In this document: piece by piece, positions 9,630 to 19,392 of the stretch | Position numbering within the stretch: position 1 is the first letter of the stretch | How the letters are laid out: every line of letters begins with the position of its first letter | Notes under the pieces: generated by a model | Databases searched by the model: none | Seen by the model: the letters and a program-made list of their open reading frames with translations, nothing else | What the model was told of the DNA's origin: nothing | Program-made: the position numbers and the translations under genes | DNA from: Glebionis coronaria | Taxonomy: Eukaryota > Streptophyta > Magnoliopsida > Asterales > Asteraceae | Direction of reading: 5' to 3' | Assembly: GCA_025667525.1 (NCBI GenBank) | Contig: CM046878.1 | Coordinates: forward strand, 395,874,974-395,938,973 | Length of the DNA stretch: 64,000 nucleotides

Positions 9630-11448
9630 TGATAGGTGTGAAAACACCTATCTTTTTACCACTTAATTACAATAATAACTGAGCCAAAACGTGTATTTTA
9701 TGTCATTTATGTCGGAATTATGCGTGGTTTGTGTTTTTGTTGTGATTTAGGATGAAAAGGTGAAAAGTGGAGAAAACACGGGCATTCACGGGCTTTTATC
9801 GAAGAAAAAGACGAAAGACGAAGTCGAAAGATCAAGAGTGCAAAAAGAACAGAAGTCCATGACCAATTCTGAAGATTTATCGAAGAAAAAGTCAAAAGAC
9901 GGAAGTTTACCAAAAGCCGAAGAACTCAAGTCTAATTTATTGAAGAATTACAAGACGAGTTCAAAGAAATCCCGAGCCAAAGTCATTAAAGTCCAAGATT
10001 TAAGAAAATGAAAGAAAGCAAGGACCTAAGGACGCAATTAAGGAAAAGAAGAAAGAGGGAGGAAGCTTCCTAAGCTCCTCCCTAATCTCCCTATATATTT
10101 CCATTTCATTTTCATTTTGTAGTTGTTGGTGGCTTGACAACCCACTCTTCCACCATTTTCATTTCCCTGCATTTTAATTTCTTGCACCTTAATCTTCATG
10201 TATTGCACCTTTAAATTCCTTTTAATTCCAAGTAAGTTTACCTTTGATTGTTGTTAATCTTCATCTTTTATTGTTAATCTCCTTCTACCTTTCTTGTTTG
10301 GTTTGTTCTTCATCTTTATTGTTCATGTTCTTGATTTTTATGGTTTTGATTAAGTGGGTTTTGATTATTTTGGTTATGATTGTTGGTGTTATTGATTTGG
10401 CTTGATTTGTTATTGTTAGTAGATCATTTGTGGTTGTTTTGAATTAATCTTTTGGTTAATCTTGATTAGTTTTGATTAAATTCGTGCTTGGTTTTCATCT
10501 CCTGTTCTTCATTCATTCTACTGTTAATATTTCCCAGTAACTGTTCCAAACCAACTTTATTTTAAAAAAAAGTTCCGAACCAGAATTTTGGAAAAGTTCC
10601 GAACCGAATTGTGGAAAAGTTCCGAACCGAATTGTGGAAAAGTTCCGAACCAGAATTTTGGAAAAGTTCCGAACCGAATTTTGGAAAAGTTCCGAACCAG
10701 AGTTTTTGGCAAAAGTTCCGATCCAGATTATCTAAAAGTTCCGAACCGATTTGCTTTAAAAAGTTCCGAACCAATTCTTTTAAAAAAAGGTTCCGAATCG
10801 GATAAGTTCCGAACAAAAGTCTTAAAATTTCACATGCATGCTTGGCTGGTTAGCCATGTTTCCCGCCCAAATGAGCAGCTAGCCTGCCTGCTTGCTTATT
10901 TATTAGTATTGGTCCGTAATTGTCTAGTATCTGAAAGTTGTTCCGATTTTATTTTTGAAAGTTACGTATTTTTAGTTGAATTTTTCTTCCAATTTTAAAA
11001 TTAATATTTTTACGTAAAGATTAAGTTTTATCTTTTATTTAGTATCCGCTTTAGGTTTTGCCTCGTTTAGCTTTAAAGTACCATTTTAGTTTTATTCTCT
11101 CCTTTTTCATTTAGTAAACTTTATTTTCGAGTCGATAGTTAATTTCGTCATTTTGATTTATTTTTATTAATTGTTTCGCTTTAAATTTCGTTTTATTATT
11201 TATTTTAATATTCGTTTTAATATCGTTTTAATTTTTAGTTTTTAATATTCACCTTGTTTTACTTTTATTATTTGAACTTGTCTTTAATTTGTTTTTAAAT
11301 ACTTTTCTCATTTACTTTTTAATTAGTTTTAGATAATCAACTTCCCTTTTTCTTAACCAAAAACAACTGAGTCGCACTTTGAACCGGAAATCAATTCGAT
11401 TAGACACCGAGAAAACGAACTTTTTCAACTAGTAAAATCTCTACATTA
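9630..11448 (+). repeat. 5' LTR of B2
   Basis: The LTR starts TGATAGGTGTG and ends CTCTACATTA. It has a terminal hairpin with perfect 9-bp arms (GATAGGTGT and ACACCTATC) around GAAA at 9631-9652. An open charged frame of 83 codons (9760-10011) follows, then a TATA box (CTATATATTT, 10091-10100), the TTCCGAACC minisatellite, and the conserved GACTGAGTCGCAC-like end block. It is near-identical to the 3' LTR except in the minisatellite and one insertion of about 22 bp there. Confidence 0.9.
10543..10814 (+). repeat. TTCCGAACC minisatellite in the B2 5' LTR
   Basis: There are about 12 units, several exactly 23 bp apart, of the form AAAAGTTCCGAACC plus an AT-rich filler ending TTTTGG or TGTGG. Because the period is not a multiple of three, the array gives overlapping open frames on both strands (for example 10588-10998 and 10562-10816). 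I treat those frames as by-products. Confidence 0.92.
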
Positions 11449-11451
11449 AAA

Positions 11452-11466
11452 TGGCGCCGATGCCGG
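11452..11466 (+). promoter_or_regulatory. Primer-binding site of B2 (tRNA-Asp-like)
   Basis: TGGCGCCGATGCCGG lies 3 nt past the LTR end. It differs by one base from the usual Athila PBS complementary to tRNA-Asp. Confidence 0.88.
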
Positions 11467-11521
11467 CTCTTTTCGTGAAGATTAACGGTTTTTTGTGAGA
11501 GACGCGTTGGCTTTTGGGATC

Positions 11522-11537
11522 CGTTCACTTGTGACCG
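11522..11537 (+). promoter_or_regulatory. Leader palindrome of B2 (one mismatch)
   Basis: CGTTCACTTGTGACCG is the counterpart of the palindromes at 9269 and 60900. One base (C for A) breaks one arm pair. Confidence 0.5.
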
Positions 11538-11659
11538 TTATTTTTCGTATCCAAATTTTTTTTTCAAAAATCCCAAAAACATTTGAAAAATCATAAAAAG
11601 CATTTCTTTTTCAAAGTTTTGCACCAAAAATATTCATCTTGCTTTTCCATTTTTTCTTT

Positions 11660-13480
11660 ATGGATTCTTATGTCCATTGCGTCGAGCGTGGGAGACGATT
11701 ATACGGGAACAACTCTTGTCAATGGTGTACATGTGAGCGGTGCGGAAACGATATCGACAACACACAATTCGGATTTTGTCCCTTGTGCAACTCGACTAAT
11801 TCGTCCTTTTTGAACCCACCTCCTGTTCCCTCGTGCATCTATTGTGGAAGCGATTCTCATTGGCATGTTTCGTGCCCGGTTCGATACACGTATGCTCACG
11901 GGCAAGAACCGGGGTACAATTATGACAATGATAATAGTTATCCACAAGACGCACCCACTCTTTCTCCTTACCTGTTTTGCAACAACTGTGGGGGTCCTCA
12001 CGATACTTCTTATTGTCAACTAATGAATTATTATGAGCAAAATCCGTGTCCTCAGTTTTCTTCACCAATGGATTATTATGAACCAAATCCGTGTTCTAAT
12101 TCTTCTCAACCGATGAACTACTATGAGCCACACCCATGCTATAATTCAGGTTTTCAACATTTTGAGCCCCCACATCACACCTTCAATCATCAATCCTCTC
12201 AACAAATTAATCTTGACCCACAACGCACTACTTTGAATGCCGAAATACACTCCATCATTATGCAACTTCAAGAAGCCGTTGCTCTAACAAAAGAAGCATG
12301 GGCGGAGGAAAAGCGACTACAACAAGAGCAAGTATCTAATCTTAGTGATTTTACCCCTCCTCTTGTGCGTCAATACTATTATGATGATGATGACGATGAT
12401 GCTGTATGCACTTTCAACACATCTTCTGAAGTTACTGCTCCTACTCTCGATGTTCCTACTGCGTCTAAGGATCTAGATTCGTTGAATGAGCTTAGTGATG
12501 TTGGTCTCGACAAAGTATTGGATGATGAGGTTTGTGACTTACCTGCTATGGAGCTTCAGGACGACGTTGCTCTTACGGAAGAGGTCGATCCTAGTGATGA
12601 CGATTCTTCCCTCCGCTATGAGAATTTCACTTTCGAAATCTCTCAATCTCCACCGGGAGACGCGTGCGATGACGATTTATTCTCTCCGGCTTACGAGAAG
12701 TTCACCGATGAACTTGATCTTGTGGATGAGGTGGAAGACGTGCTTCTTCGCGATAGATTTCGGAAAGTGCACCTTCTTATTGCTCAAATCGAAGAGTTGA
12801 CTTCTCGTCCTCTCTCCGAGTCTTTGCCTCCATCTCTTCCTCTCGTTGAAGATAATGACCCATTGCTGGAAGAAATCGACATTCACTCCATACCTCCAGG
12901 TATTGATGACGATGACATGGAGGGGGATATTATTTTTGATAATTTGCTGCAAGAAGGTATTGTCCCAAGTCCCCCTCCCGAGCACCTTTCATCCTCCCCT
13001 TTAGCCACTATTAAGGAGGATGAGTGCTTTGACCCGGGAGGTGACATTGATTATGCTATGATTGATACCATTACGGCTTTGCCGCTTGCTCAGCATCCAT
13101 TGTCTTTGGGGGATGACAATGTGCTTACTTTACCCACCCCACCACCTGTGGCTCTTGATTTCACCTACTTTTCGTATGTTGAAAGGACCTTTCTACCATT
13201 TAAGACTTATCCCCCCGCCTCTCCTTTGTTGATGTCAACCGGGAACGAGGACAAGGTCTTTGACCCAGTATTACATTCGAGGCTTCCCATGGACCATTTA
13301 ATTCGGGGACGAGTCAGGCTCGTGACTCGGTTAACAAAAACAAGCGCTTTTTGGGAGGCAACCCAATTATCTATCTATCTTTACCATAAGCGTAGGGGGG
13401 AGCCCCGTGGTGTTTCTTGCTTTCTTTCTTATCATGTGCAGGGATTAGAGCTTCAAAGACACACTCTTGATGACTTTTGA
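11660..13480 (+). CDS. Cys-rich and acidic ORF of B2 (unknown function)
   Basis: The first in-frame ATG is at 11660; the open frame reaches back to 11639 without one. In about 606 aa, residues 7-43 hold Cys at 7, 20, 23, 25, 28, 40 and 43. A canonical CX2CX4HX4C knuckle follows (C59, C62, H67, C72), then a CX2CX3HX4C knuckle (C107, C110, H114, C119) of the same spacing as in B1 gag. Three MNYYEPNPC-like repeats and a long Asp/Glu-rich body follow, ending near FDPGGDID and NEDKVFDP. B3 encodes a sister protein. Against B3, a one-base loss just after VFDP shifts the frame, so the original stop was probably at 13299-13301 and the last 60 or so residues are read-through. It could be a nucleic-acid-binding accessory protein derived from a nucleocapsid; the role is unknown. 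Confidence 0.75.
   Translation: MDSYVHCVERGRRLYGNNSCQWCTCERCGNDIDNTQFGFCPLCNSTNSSFLNPPPVPSCIYCGSDSHWHVSCPVRYTYAHGQEPGYNYDNDNSYPQDAPTLSPYLFCNNCGGPHDTSYCQLMNYYEQNPCPQFSSPMDYYEPNPCSNSSQPMNYYEPHPCYNSGFQHFEPPHHTFNHQSSQQINLDPQRTTLNAEIHSIIMQLQEAVALTKEAWAEEKRLQQEQVSNLSDFTPPLVRQYYYDDDDDDAVCTFNTSSEVTAPTLDVPTASKDLDSLNELSDVGLDKVLDDEVCDLPAMELQDDVALTEEVDPSDDDSSLRYENFTFEISQSPPGDACDDDLFSPAYEKFTDELDLVDEVEDVLLRDRFRKVHLLIAQIEELTSRPLSESLPPSLPLVEDNDPLLEEIDIHSIPPGIDDDDMEGDIIFDNLLQEGIVPSPPPEHLSSSPLATIKEDECFDPGGDIDYAMIDTITALPLAQHPLSLGDDNVLTLPTPPPVALDFTYFSYVERTFLPFKTYPPASPLLMSTGNEDKVFDPVLHSRLPMDHLIRGRVRLVTRLTKTSAFWEATQLSIYLYHKRRGEPRGVSCFLSYHVQGLELQRHTLDDF
13310..13366 (+). promoter_or_regulatory. Two conserved hairpins after the B2 ORF
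   Basis: Hairpin 1 (13310-13329) has perfect 7-bp arms, CGAGTCA and TGACTCG. Then come the block CAAAAACAAGCGCTT and hairpin 2 (13351-13366), TTGGG and CCCAA around AGGCAA. Counterparts are at 20210-20265 (B1) and 62315-62370 (B3). I recall a GCGCTT...GGGAGGCAACCC block after pol in other Athila elements. In B2 it overlaps the frameshifted C-terminal extension of the ORF. Confidence 0.7.
13386..13441 (+). promoter_or_regulatory. Polypurine tract and splice-acceptor-like site of B2
   Basis: A GTAGGGGGGAG tract is followed by a pyrimidine-rich run ending TTATCATGTGCAG. The same pair is present at 20301-20355 in B1 and 62397-62445 in B3. In env-bearing Athila relatives a spliced message for the 3' ORF is plausible, but no env-like frame follows here. 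Confidence 0.45.
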
Positions 13481-13630
13481 CGAACCGTGATTCCGTGTTC
13501 CCTTCTTCCCGTTTCTATCCTAAACTCTTTTCGATTCACTATTTTATATTTCTCAATATTAAAATAGGAATCTCTTTATTTGTCCCTTTCTTAGCGAGAT
13601 TTAAACAAAGTGCACAATGTCCTAAGTGTA

Positions 13631-13692
13631 TGGGAGTTTACTCCCACATGCTTAAACATTGAGGACAATGTTTATATTAAGTGTAGGGGGGA
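13631..13692 (+). promoter_or_regulatory. Double hairpin and internal polypurine tract of B2
   Basis: TGGGAGT and ACTCCCA form a 7-bp stem (13631-13646). AAACATTG and CAATGTTT form an 8-bp stem closed by AGGA (13654-13673). The tract AAGTGTAGGGGGG follows. This resembles the terminal PPT context at 15287-15321 (GAGGACATTGCAATGG, then AAGTGTAGGGG), so the element carries the module at two sites about 1.6 kb apart. Confidence 0.65.
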
Positions 13693-15307
13693 CTTCTATC
13701 GAAGATAAGTGGCATTTTCCTTGTATTTGTCTTCATTTTAACCGGAAAATCAATTTTTCGACATTTTTCAAGATTTTTGATCTATTTTGGCCTATTAGTT
13801 TTTCCCTTTGTATAGTTATTTTCTTTCCTTATTAGAATAAAGTTTGAATAAAGTGGTTTTAATTTTCAAACGTTGTGAACCTTTTGACTCAACCCGAGTT
13901 TACTTATCTAAGTTTACTCTAGCTAGTATCCTTAACGTGTTTAAGTCAAGTTTTGCTAGGCTTTTATAAAGGGAGCTATAAAAGGCGAAAGTCTTAACTC
14001 TCACGGGTTAAGAACAAGAACTTTTCGTAAGTTCCTATAATTGATCCTAGAGAGTCGTTTATCAAGGGAACTTTAAAATGCGATTTCTAAACTTGAAAGA
14101 GTCTAAGAATTTGCAAGATTCTATAGGCGACTCGGAAACCCAAAACTTTGATTTAATAGGCTAAGCATCCACGAGTCTCATTCCTTGAGATTTTAAACTG
14201 TGGAGATCGAGAGATGATAGAGCCAATTATAAGTTTGGTATTCTTCCGTGAATTTATGTGAGTTAATTATAAGCCTATTCTCCCATCGCTTGCTAATAAA
14301 TTTATCTGCAATAAATAAGGTTGTACGATTTGGAAAGTTACTTAGCTTCTAGCCCAAGATCGTTTAAAAGTTGCTCGGTATGGATTAGAGTTCATAGCCA
14401 AGGCATAACTTATTGAAGCGGGATGCGAAGATTGGCGAGTCCAAAAGGTCCTAACAAGGCATGAGGGCTATATTTTGTTGCTAAAGTTCCAAAATTGATG
14501 TGAAGAATCATTTATCGAAAATCAATATGAAGGATCGAGACACACGACGAAAAGCAAAAACTCCCCAAAATTCATGGAGAAGTCTATCCGAAAAGGCCCT
14601 AACAAGGTATGAGGATAAATAGATCCAAGTCCAAAAAGGAGGCGGATTCTTGTATATCAAAGTACAAAATAAAGATTGGAGAAAAATGAACAAGTCGTGG
14701 TCCAAGTATGAATCTCTCAAAAACTTCAAGTGAAGAAATTCCTATATGAAGAGAAGACCATTATTTCTTGAACATCTCTCAAGGTTTGAAGTATGAAGTC
14801 GCTGCCAAATATCGGTCCGAGAAAGGTCTCAAATCGCGAAGCGAGTTATGCCAAGATATGAACTTTATGAGGTCCCGAGAAGCAGTTTTAAAAGATTTTG
14901 TCCTTTAGCTAACTATTGATTAAATCGTTCACTTTATTTTCAGACTTAATAACTATCGAAATAAGTCAACAATGCATCCTCGTGATCATTCAAGACAACA
15001 ATAAAATATAAGAGATACGCCTAGGAATAAGGGAGTCTAAGTGAATAATTGGCCCACATGAGTTCGTGTTAGTTTACTAACTTATAATAACAATGATCTC
15101 GTTTTTAAGCTTGGTTTGGAGAAAGTGAAAACTTGAGGATGATGATTATTCATGACATTTCCAAAACCCAAGGTATGTTTTTGATTTCTTTACTTTGAAT
15201 GTTTATTGTTTTCTATCTCTTTAATAAAGGCCAACGTGGATTGATTATGATGAAAAATGTAAACGTGCTTTGTAACTAATGCATTGCATGAGGACATTGC
15301 AATGGTT
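13693..15307 (+). other. Conserved noncoding 3' region of B2
   Basis: No gene is visible in about 1.6 kb. Blocks such as TTTGACTCAACCCGAGTTTA, CATCCACGAGTCTCATTCC, CTTCTAGCCCAAGATC and CAATGCATCCTCGTGATCAT are shared with B1 (20605-22226) and B3 (62697-64000). Open frames here are short and not shared. Confidence 0.75.
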
Positions 15308-15321
15308 AAGTGTAGGGGATT
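15308..15321 (+). promoter_or_regulatory. Terminal polypurine tract of B2
   Basis: AAGTGTAGGGGATT abuts the TGATAGG start of the 3' LTR and would prime plus-strand synthesis. Confidence 0.85.
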
Positions 15322-17163
15322 TGATAGGTGTGAAAACACCCATCTTTTTACCACTTAATTACAATAATAACTGAGCCAAAACGTGTATTTTATGTCATTT
15401 ATGTCGGAATTATGCGTGGTTTGTGTTTTTGTTGTGATTTAGGACGAAAAGGTGAAAATGGAGAAAACACGGGCATTCACGGGCTTTTATCGAAGAAAAA
15501 GACGAAAGACGAAGTCGAAAGATCAAGAGTGCAAAAAGAACGGAAGTCCATGACCAATTCTGAAGATTTATCGAAGAAAAAGTCAAAAGACGGAAGTTTA
15601 CCAAAAGCCGAAGAACTCAAGTCTAATTTATTGAAGAATTACAAGACGAGTTCAAAGAAATCCCGAGCCAAAGTCATTAAAGTCCAAGATTTAAGAAGAT
15701 TAAAGAAAGCAAGGACCTAAGGACGCAATTAAGGAAAAGAAGAAAGAGGGAGGAAGCTTCCTAAGCTCCTCCCTAATCTCCCTATATATTTCCATTTCAT
15801 TTTAATTTTGTAGTTGTTGGTGGCTTGACAACCCACTCTTCCACCATTTTCATTTCCCTGCATTTTAATTTCTTGCACCTTAATCTTCATGTATTGCAGC
15901 TTTAAATTCCTTTTAATTCCAAGTAAGTTTACCTTTGATTGTTGTTAATCTTCATATTTTATTGTTAATCTCCTTCTACCTTTCTTGTTTGTTTGTTCTT
16001 CATCTTTATTGTTCATGTTCTTGATTTTTATGGTTTTGATTAAGTGGGTTTTGATCATTTTGGTTATGATTGTTGGTGTTATTGATTTGGTTTGATTGGT
16101 TATTGTTAGTAGATCATTTGTGGTTGTTTTGGATTAATCTTTTGGTTAATCTTGATTAGTTTTGATTAAATTCGTGCTTGGTTTTCATCTCTTGTTCTTC
16201 ATTCATTCTACTGTTAATATTTCCCAGTAACTGTTCCGAACCAACTTTATTTTAAAAAAAAGTTCCGAACCAGAATTTTGGAAAAGTTCTGAACCGAATT
16301 GTGGAAAAGTTCCGAACCGAATTGTGGAAAAGTTCCGAACCAGAATTTTGGAAAAGTTCCGAACCGAATTTTGGAAAAGTTCCGAACCAGAGTTTTTGGC
16401 AAAAGTTCCGATCCAGATTATCTAAAAGTTTAGAACCGATTTGCTTTAAAAAGATCTGAACCAATTCTTTAAAAAAAAGGTTCCGAATCGGATAAGTTTC
16501 GAACAAAAGTCTAAAAAATTCACATGCATGCTTGGCTGGTTAGCCATGTTTCCCGCCCAAATGAGCAGCTAGGCTGGCTGCTTCCAGCAACTAGCCTGCC
16601 TGCTTGCTTATTTATTAGTATTGTTCCGTAATTGTCTAGTTTTATTTGAAAGTTGTTCTGATTTTATTTTTGAAAGTTACGTATTTTTAGTTGAATTTTT
16701 CTTCCAATTTTAAAATTAATATTTTTACGTAAAGTTTAAGTTTTATCTTTTATTTAGTATCCGCTTTAGGTTTTGCCTCGTTTAGCTTTAAAGTACCATT
16801 TTAGTTTTATTCTCTCCTTTTTCATTTAGTAAACTTTATTTTCGAGTCGATAGTTAATTTCGTCATTTTAATTTATTTTTATTAATTGTTTCGCTTTAAA
16901 TTTCGTTTTATTATTTATTTTAATATTCGTTTTAATATCGTTTTAATTTTTAGTTTTTAATATTCACCTTGTTTTACTTTTATTATTTGAACTTGTCTTT
17001 AATTTGTTTTTAAATACTTTTCTCATTTACTTTTTAATTAGTTTTAGATAATCAACTTCCCTTTTTCTTAACCAAAAACAACTGAGTCGCACTTTGAACC
17101 GGAAATCAATTCGATTAGACACCGAGAAAACGAATTTTTTCAACTAGTAAAATCTCTACATTA
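15322..17163 (+). repeat. 3' LTR of B2
   Basis: This 1,842-bp copy of 9630-11448 has the same layout: a terminal hairpin at 15323-15344 with one A/C mismatch, a charged open frame at 15412-15720 (102 codons), a TATA box near 15783, the minisatellite, and an ACATTA end. One insertion of about 22 bp near 16575 distinguishes it. Its right flank is B1 gag. Confidence 0.9.
16233..16505 (+). repeat. TTCCGAACC minisatellite in the B2 3' LTR
   Basis: This matches the array at 10543-10814 with the same unit order. Several substitutions fall inside the TTCCGAACC cores, more than in the surrounding LTR by eye. Confidence 0.9.
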
Positions 17164-19383
17164 CAAATCACGGCTCCGGAGTTTTCGTTGAAGCATCACA
17201 TGATCCAACAAGTCCAAAATACTTGTCCATTTCGCGGATTGCCGGATGATGATGCCAACAAACACCTCGACAAGTTCATTACCGTTACTCAAAGCATGAA
17301 GTTGCCCGGTGTTACTATGGATTTTCTTCTCCTTCACCTATTTCCACACACCTTATCCCACCATGCCGAAAAATGGTTTGATCGTCTTCCGAAGAATTCA
17401 ATTCATACTTGGGACGAGATGACTCAACGCTTTTTGTCGCGCTACTTTCCACCATCCATGGTCACGAGCCTTTGGAATCAAATTAGTGGATTTACACAAG
17501 AACCTGATGAATCACTTTTTGATGCTTGGGAACGATATAATGTTTTGATTGATCAATGTCCAAACCACGACATGCTCCCCGTCACCTTAATTGATACTTT
17601 CTACAATGGTTTAACTTTTCGTGATCGTGATACGATTAATGCAGCCGCCGGTGGCACATTTATGAAAAGAAGACCTGAGGAGTGTAGAGAGCTTATAGAG
17701 AACATGACTACTCATCACAAAAATTGGGATTCATCCGCATCTTCAAGGAATAACCCGAGAGTGAATGTGTCTTCTACTTCTTCAAACCCTGATATCACCA
17801 AATTGACCCGCGCGATGGTCGAAATGAGAAAAAACATGCAACTCTTGGCTACAAATGAACAACAACAAGTTAAAGCTGTTGCAACTTCTTGTGAGATTTG
17901 CGGGGGTCCTCATTCATACACTTATTGTCCTTCTGATCATGACAATCCGGAAAACGTGTATGCAGCTTATGGTAACTATTCATCGGAAAACCATCAAGCT
18001 CGACCTCAAGGTGATCGTAACTTGTTAAGTTACCGTAGTAACAACTTTCTTTCACCCGGTTTTTCTCCTCAAAACCACAACCCCAACAACTACAATAGAA
18101 GCAACCCAAACCCACCTCGAGCTTCTAATCCTTATCACCCACCCGCTCAACAAGCACCACCCATTAATCATGATGTGGAAACTTTAATGAGGCCCCAAGG
18201 AGAGCAAATCAAGAATCTGCAAAGTCAAATTATCAACTTGAAAGGGGATATCACTAAGCAAGGTAATGATATTAGATTCGGGATTCGACATGATATACAA
18301 ACCTCTTTTAGCACTCAAACAAATGATTTGAAGAATATGCTGGCTAGTTTCTTACCAACTACTCAACCCTCTACTTCGGGCTCTCTACCTTCAAATACCG
18401 TCAACAACCCAAGAGCGAATATGAGTGCTATTACTACACGCAGTGGAGCAACCTTTGTAGGACCATCTATCCCTGCCCCAGTTACTCCATCTACACCTCC
18501 TCCACCACCATCTATCCCTCACCCAGTTACTCCATCTACACCTCCTCCACCACCATTTATCCCTCCTACTCCCACGCCTAGTATTAGTTCTACATTACCG
18601 TCTCCACCTCTTACTGAAGTACCCAAGAAGAACCCTTCATCAACCCCACCTTCCACCTTTAAACCTTCAACATCTCAACCTTTACCTGCTACACCTTCCA
18701 CCTATAAACCCAATATTCCTTATCCATCTCGCTTAGACAAGGCCAAACTGCAAACCAAGGATGACATTCAAGTGTCAAACTATTTGAAGAATATTTCGGA
18801 AATGACCATCACCTTTAGCCTTGTTGAAGCTCTAGCCCAAATGCCTAAATTTGTTAAGATGTTTAAGGAATTGCTTAATAAGAAGGAGAAGATGGCCGAT
18901 TTTGTTAATACTCGATTGAATGAAATTTGTTTTACCGTCCTTCTTAAAGAACTTCTGGAGAAACTTGGAGATCCCGGTCGTTTTGTGCTACCATGTACTT
19001 TTCACCAAACCGAAGAATTTACTGCCTTAGCCGATCTCGGGGCATGTTTAAATATGATGCCTTTAAGTATTTGGAAAAATTTATCCTTACCCGATCTTAC
19101 TCCAACAAAGATGACTCTTGAGCTAGCAAATCGCACTCTTGCTTACCCCGTTGGTATTGCCGAAGATGTGTTCATTAAAGTTGGCACCTTCACTTTTCCG
19201 GTCGACTTTGTTGTTGTTGATTATGAAATGGACCCTCGTATTCCTTTAATACTTGGTCGGCAATTCTTGAAAACCGGAAGAACAGTAGTCGATGTTGCCG
19301 AAGGTGAGTTAATCTTAAGGGTCGGGAATGATGCACAAGTATTTAAAATGGAGAAGATCACAACCAAATCAAATGGAAGATAA
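17164..19383 (+). pseudogene. B1 gag (remainder) and aspartic protease
   Basis: This continues the gag begun at 9430, in the matching frame. It opens with the capsid region (GLPDDDANKHLDKF; WFDRLPKNSI; FYNGLTFRDRDTINAAAGGT), then a CX2CX3HX4C knuckle at 17890-17928 (CEICGGPHSYTYC). A Pro/Thr/Ser-rich linker follows, then TTRSGA, then a retroviral-type protease with DLGA at 19033-19044 and LILGRQFL near its end. Athila proteases commonly have DLGA in place of DTG or DSG. The frame is uninterrupted to a TAA at 19381-19383. RT would normally follow in the same frame but is absent. Apart from the B2 insertion no lesion is seen. Confidence 0.9.
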
Positions 19384-19392
19384 TCAACGAAT

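Larger units (their letters stand above)
9630..17163 (+). mobile_element. Athila-like non-autonomous element B2, nested in B1 gag
   Basis: The element has LTRs of 1,819 bp (9630-11448) and 1,842 bp (15322-17163), a PBS at 11452, one ORF (11660-13480), a conserved noncoding 3' region, and a PPT at 15308-15321. There is no gag, protease, RT, RNase H or integrase. The flanks read CAATT (9625-9629) and CAAAT (17164-17168), a TSD with one mismatch. Removing the element restores the gag frame of B1, which fixes the boundaries well. The LTRs start TG and, on this reading, end TA. Confidence 0.9.

Noticed and set aside
10588..10998. 136-codon and overlapping frames with repeated KSSEP/KVPN-type units, and 84-codon frames on the other strand (10562-10816, 16252-16506)
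   Set aside because: They are translations of the 23-bp minisatellite, open in several frames at once, and have no initiation or domain support.
12486..12800. Frames overlapping the B2 ORF on both strands (for example 11699-12019, 11796-12086, 12677-12985)
   Set aside because: They are shadow frames of the Cys-rich/acidic ORF; the codon bias of Asp/Glu-rich sequence keeps other frames open.
17161..17168. B2 3' LTR ending at the CA of CTCTACA (17160)
   Set aside because: With that boundary the flanks (CAATT and TTACA) do not match. Ending at ACATTA gives CAATT/CAAAT and restores the gag frame exactly.
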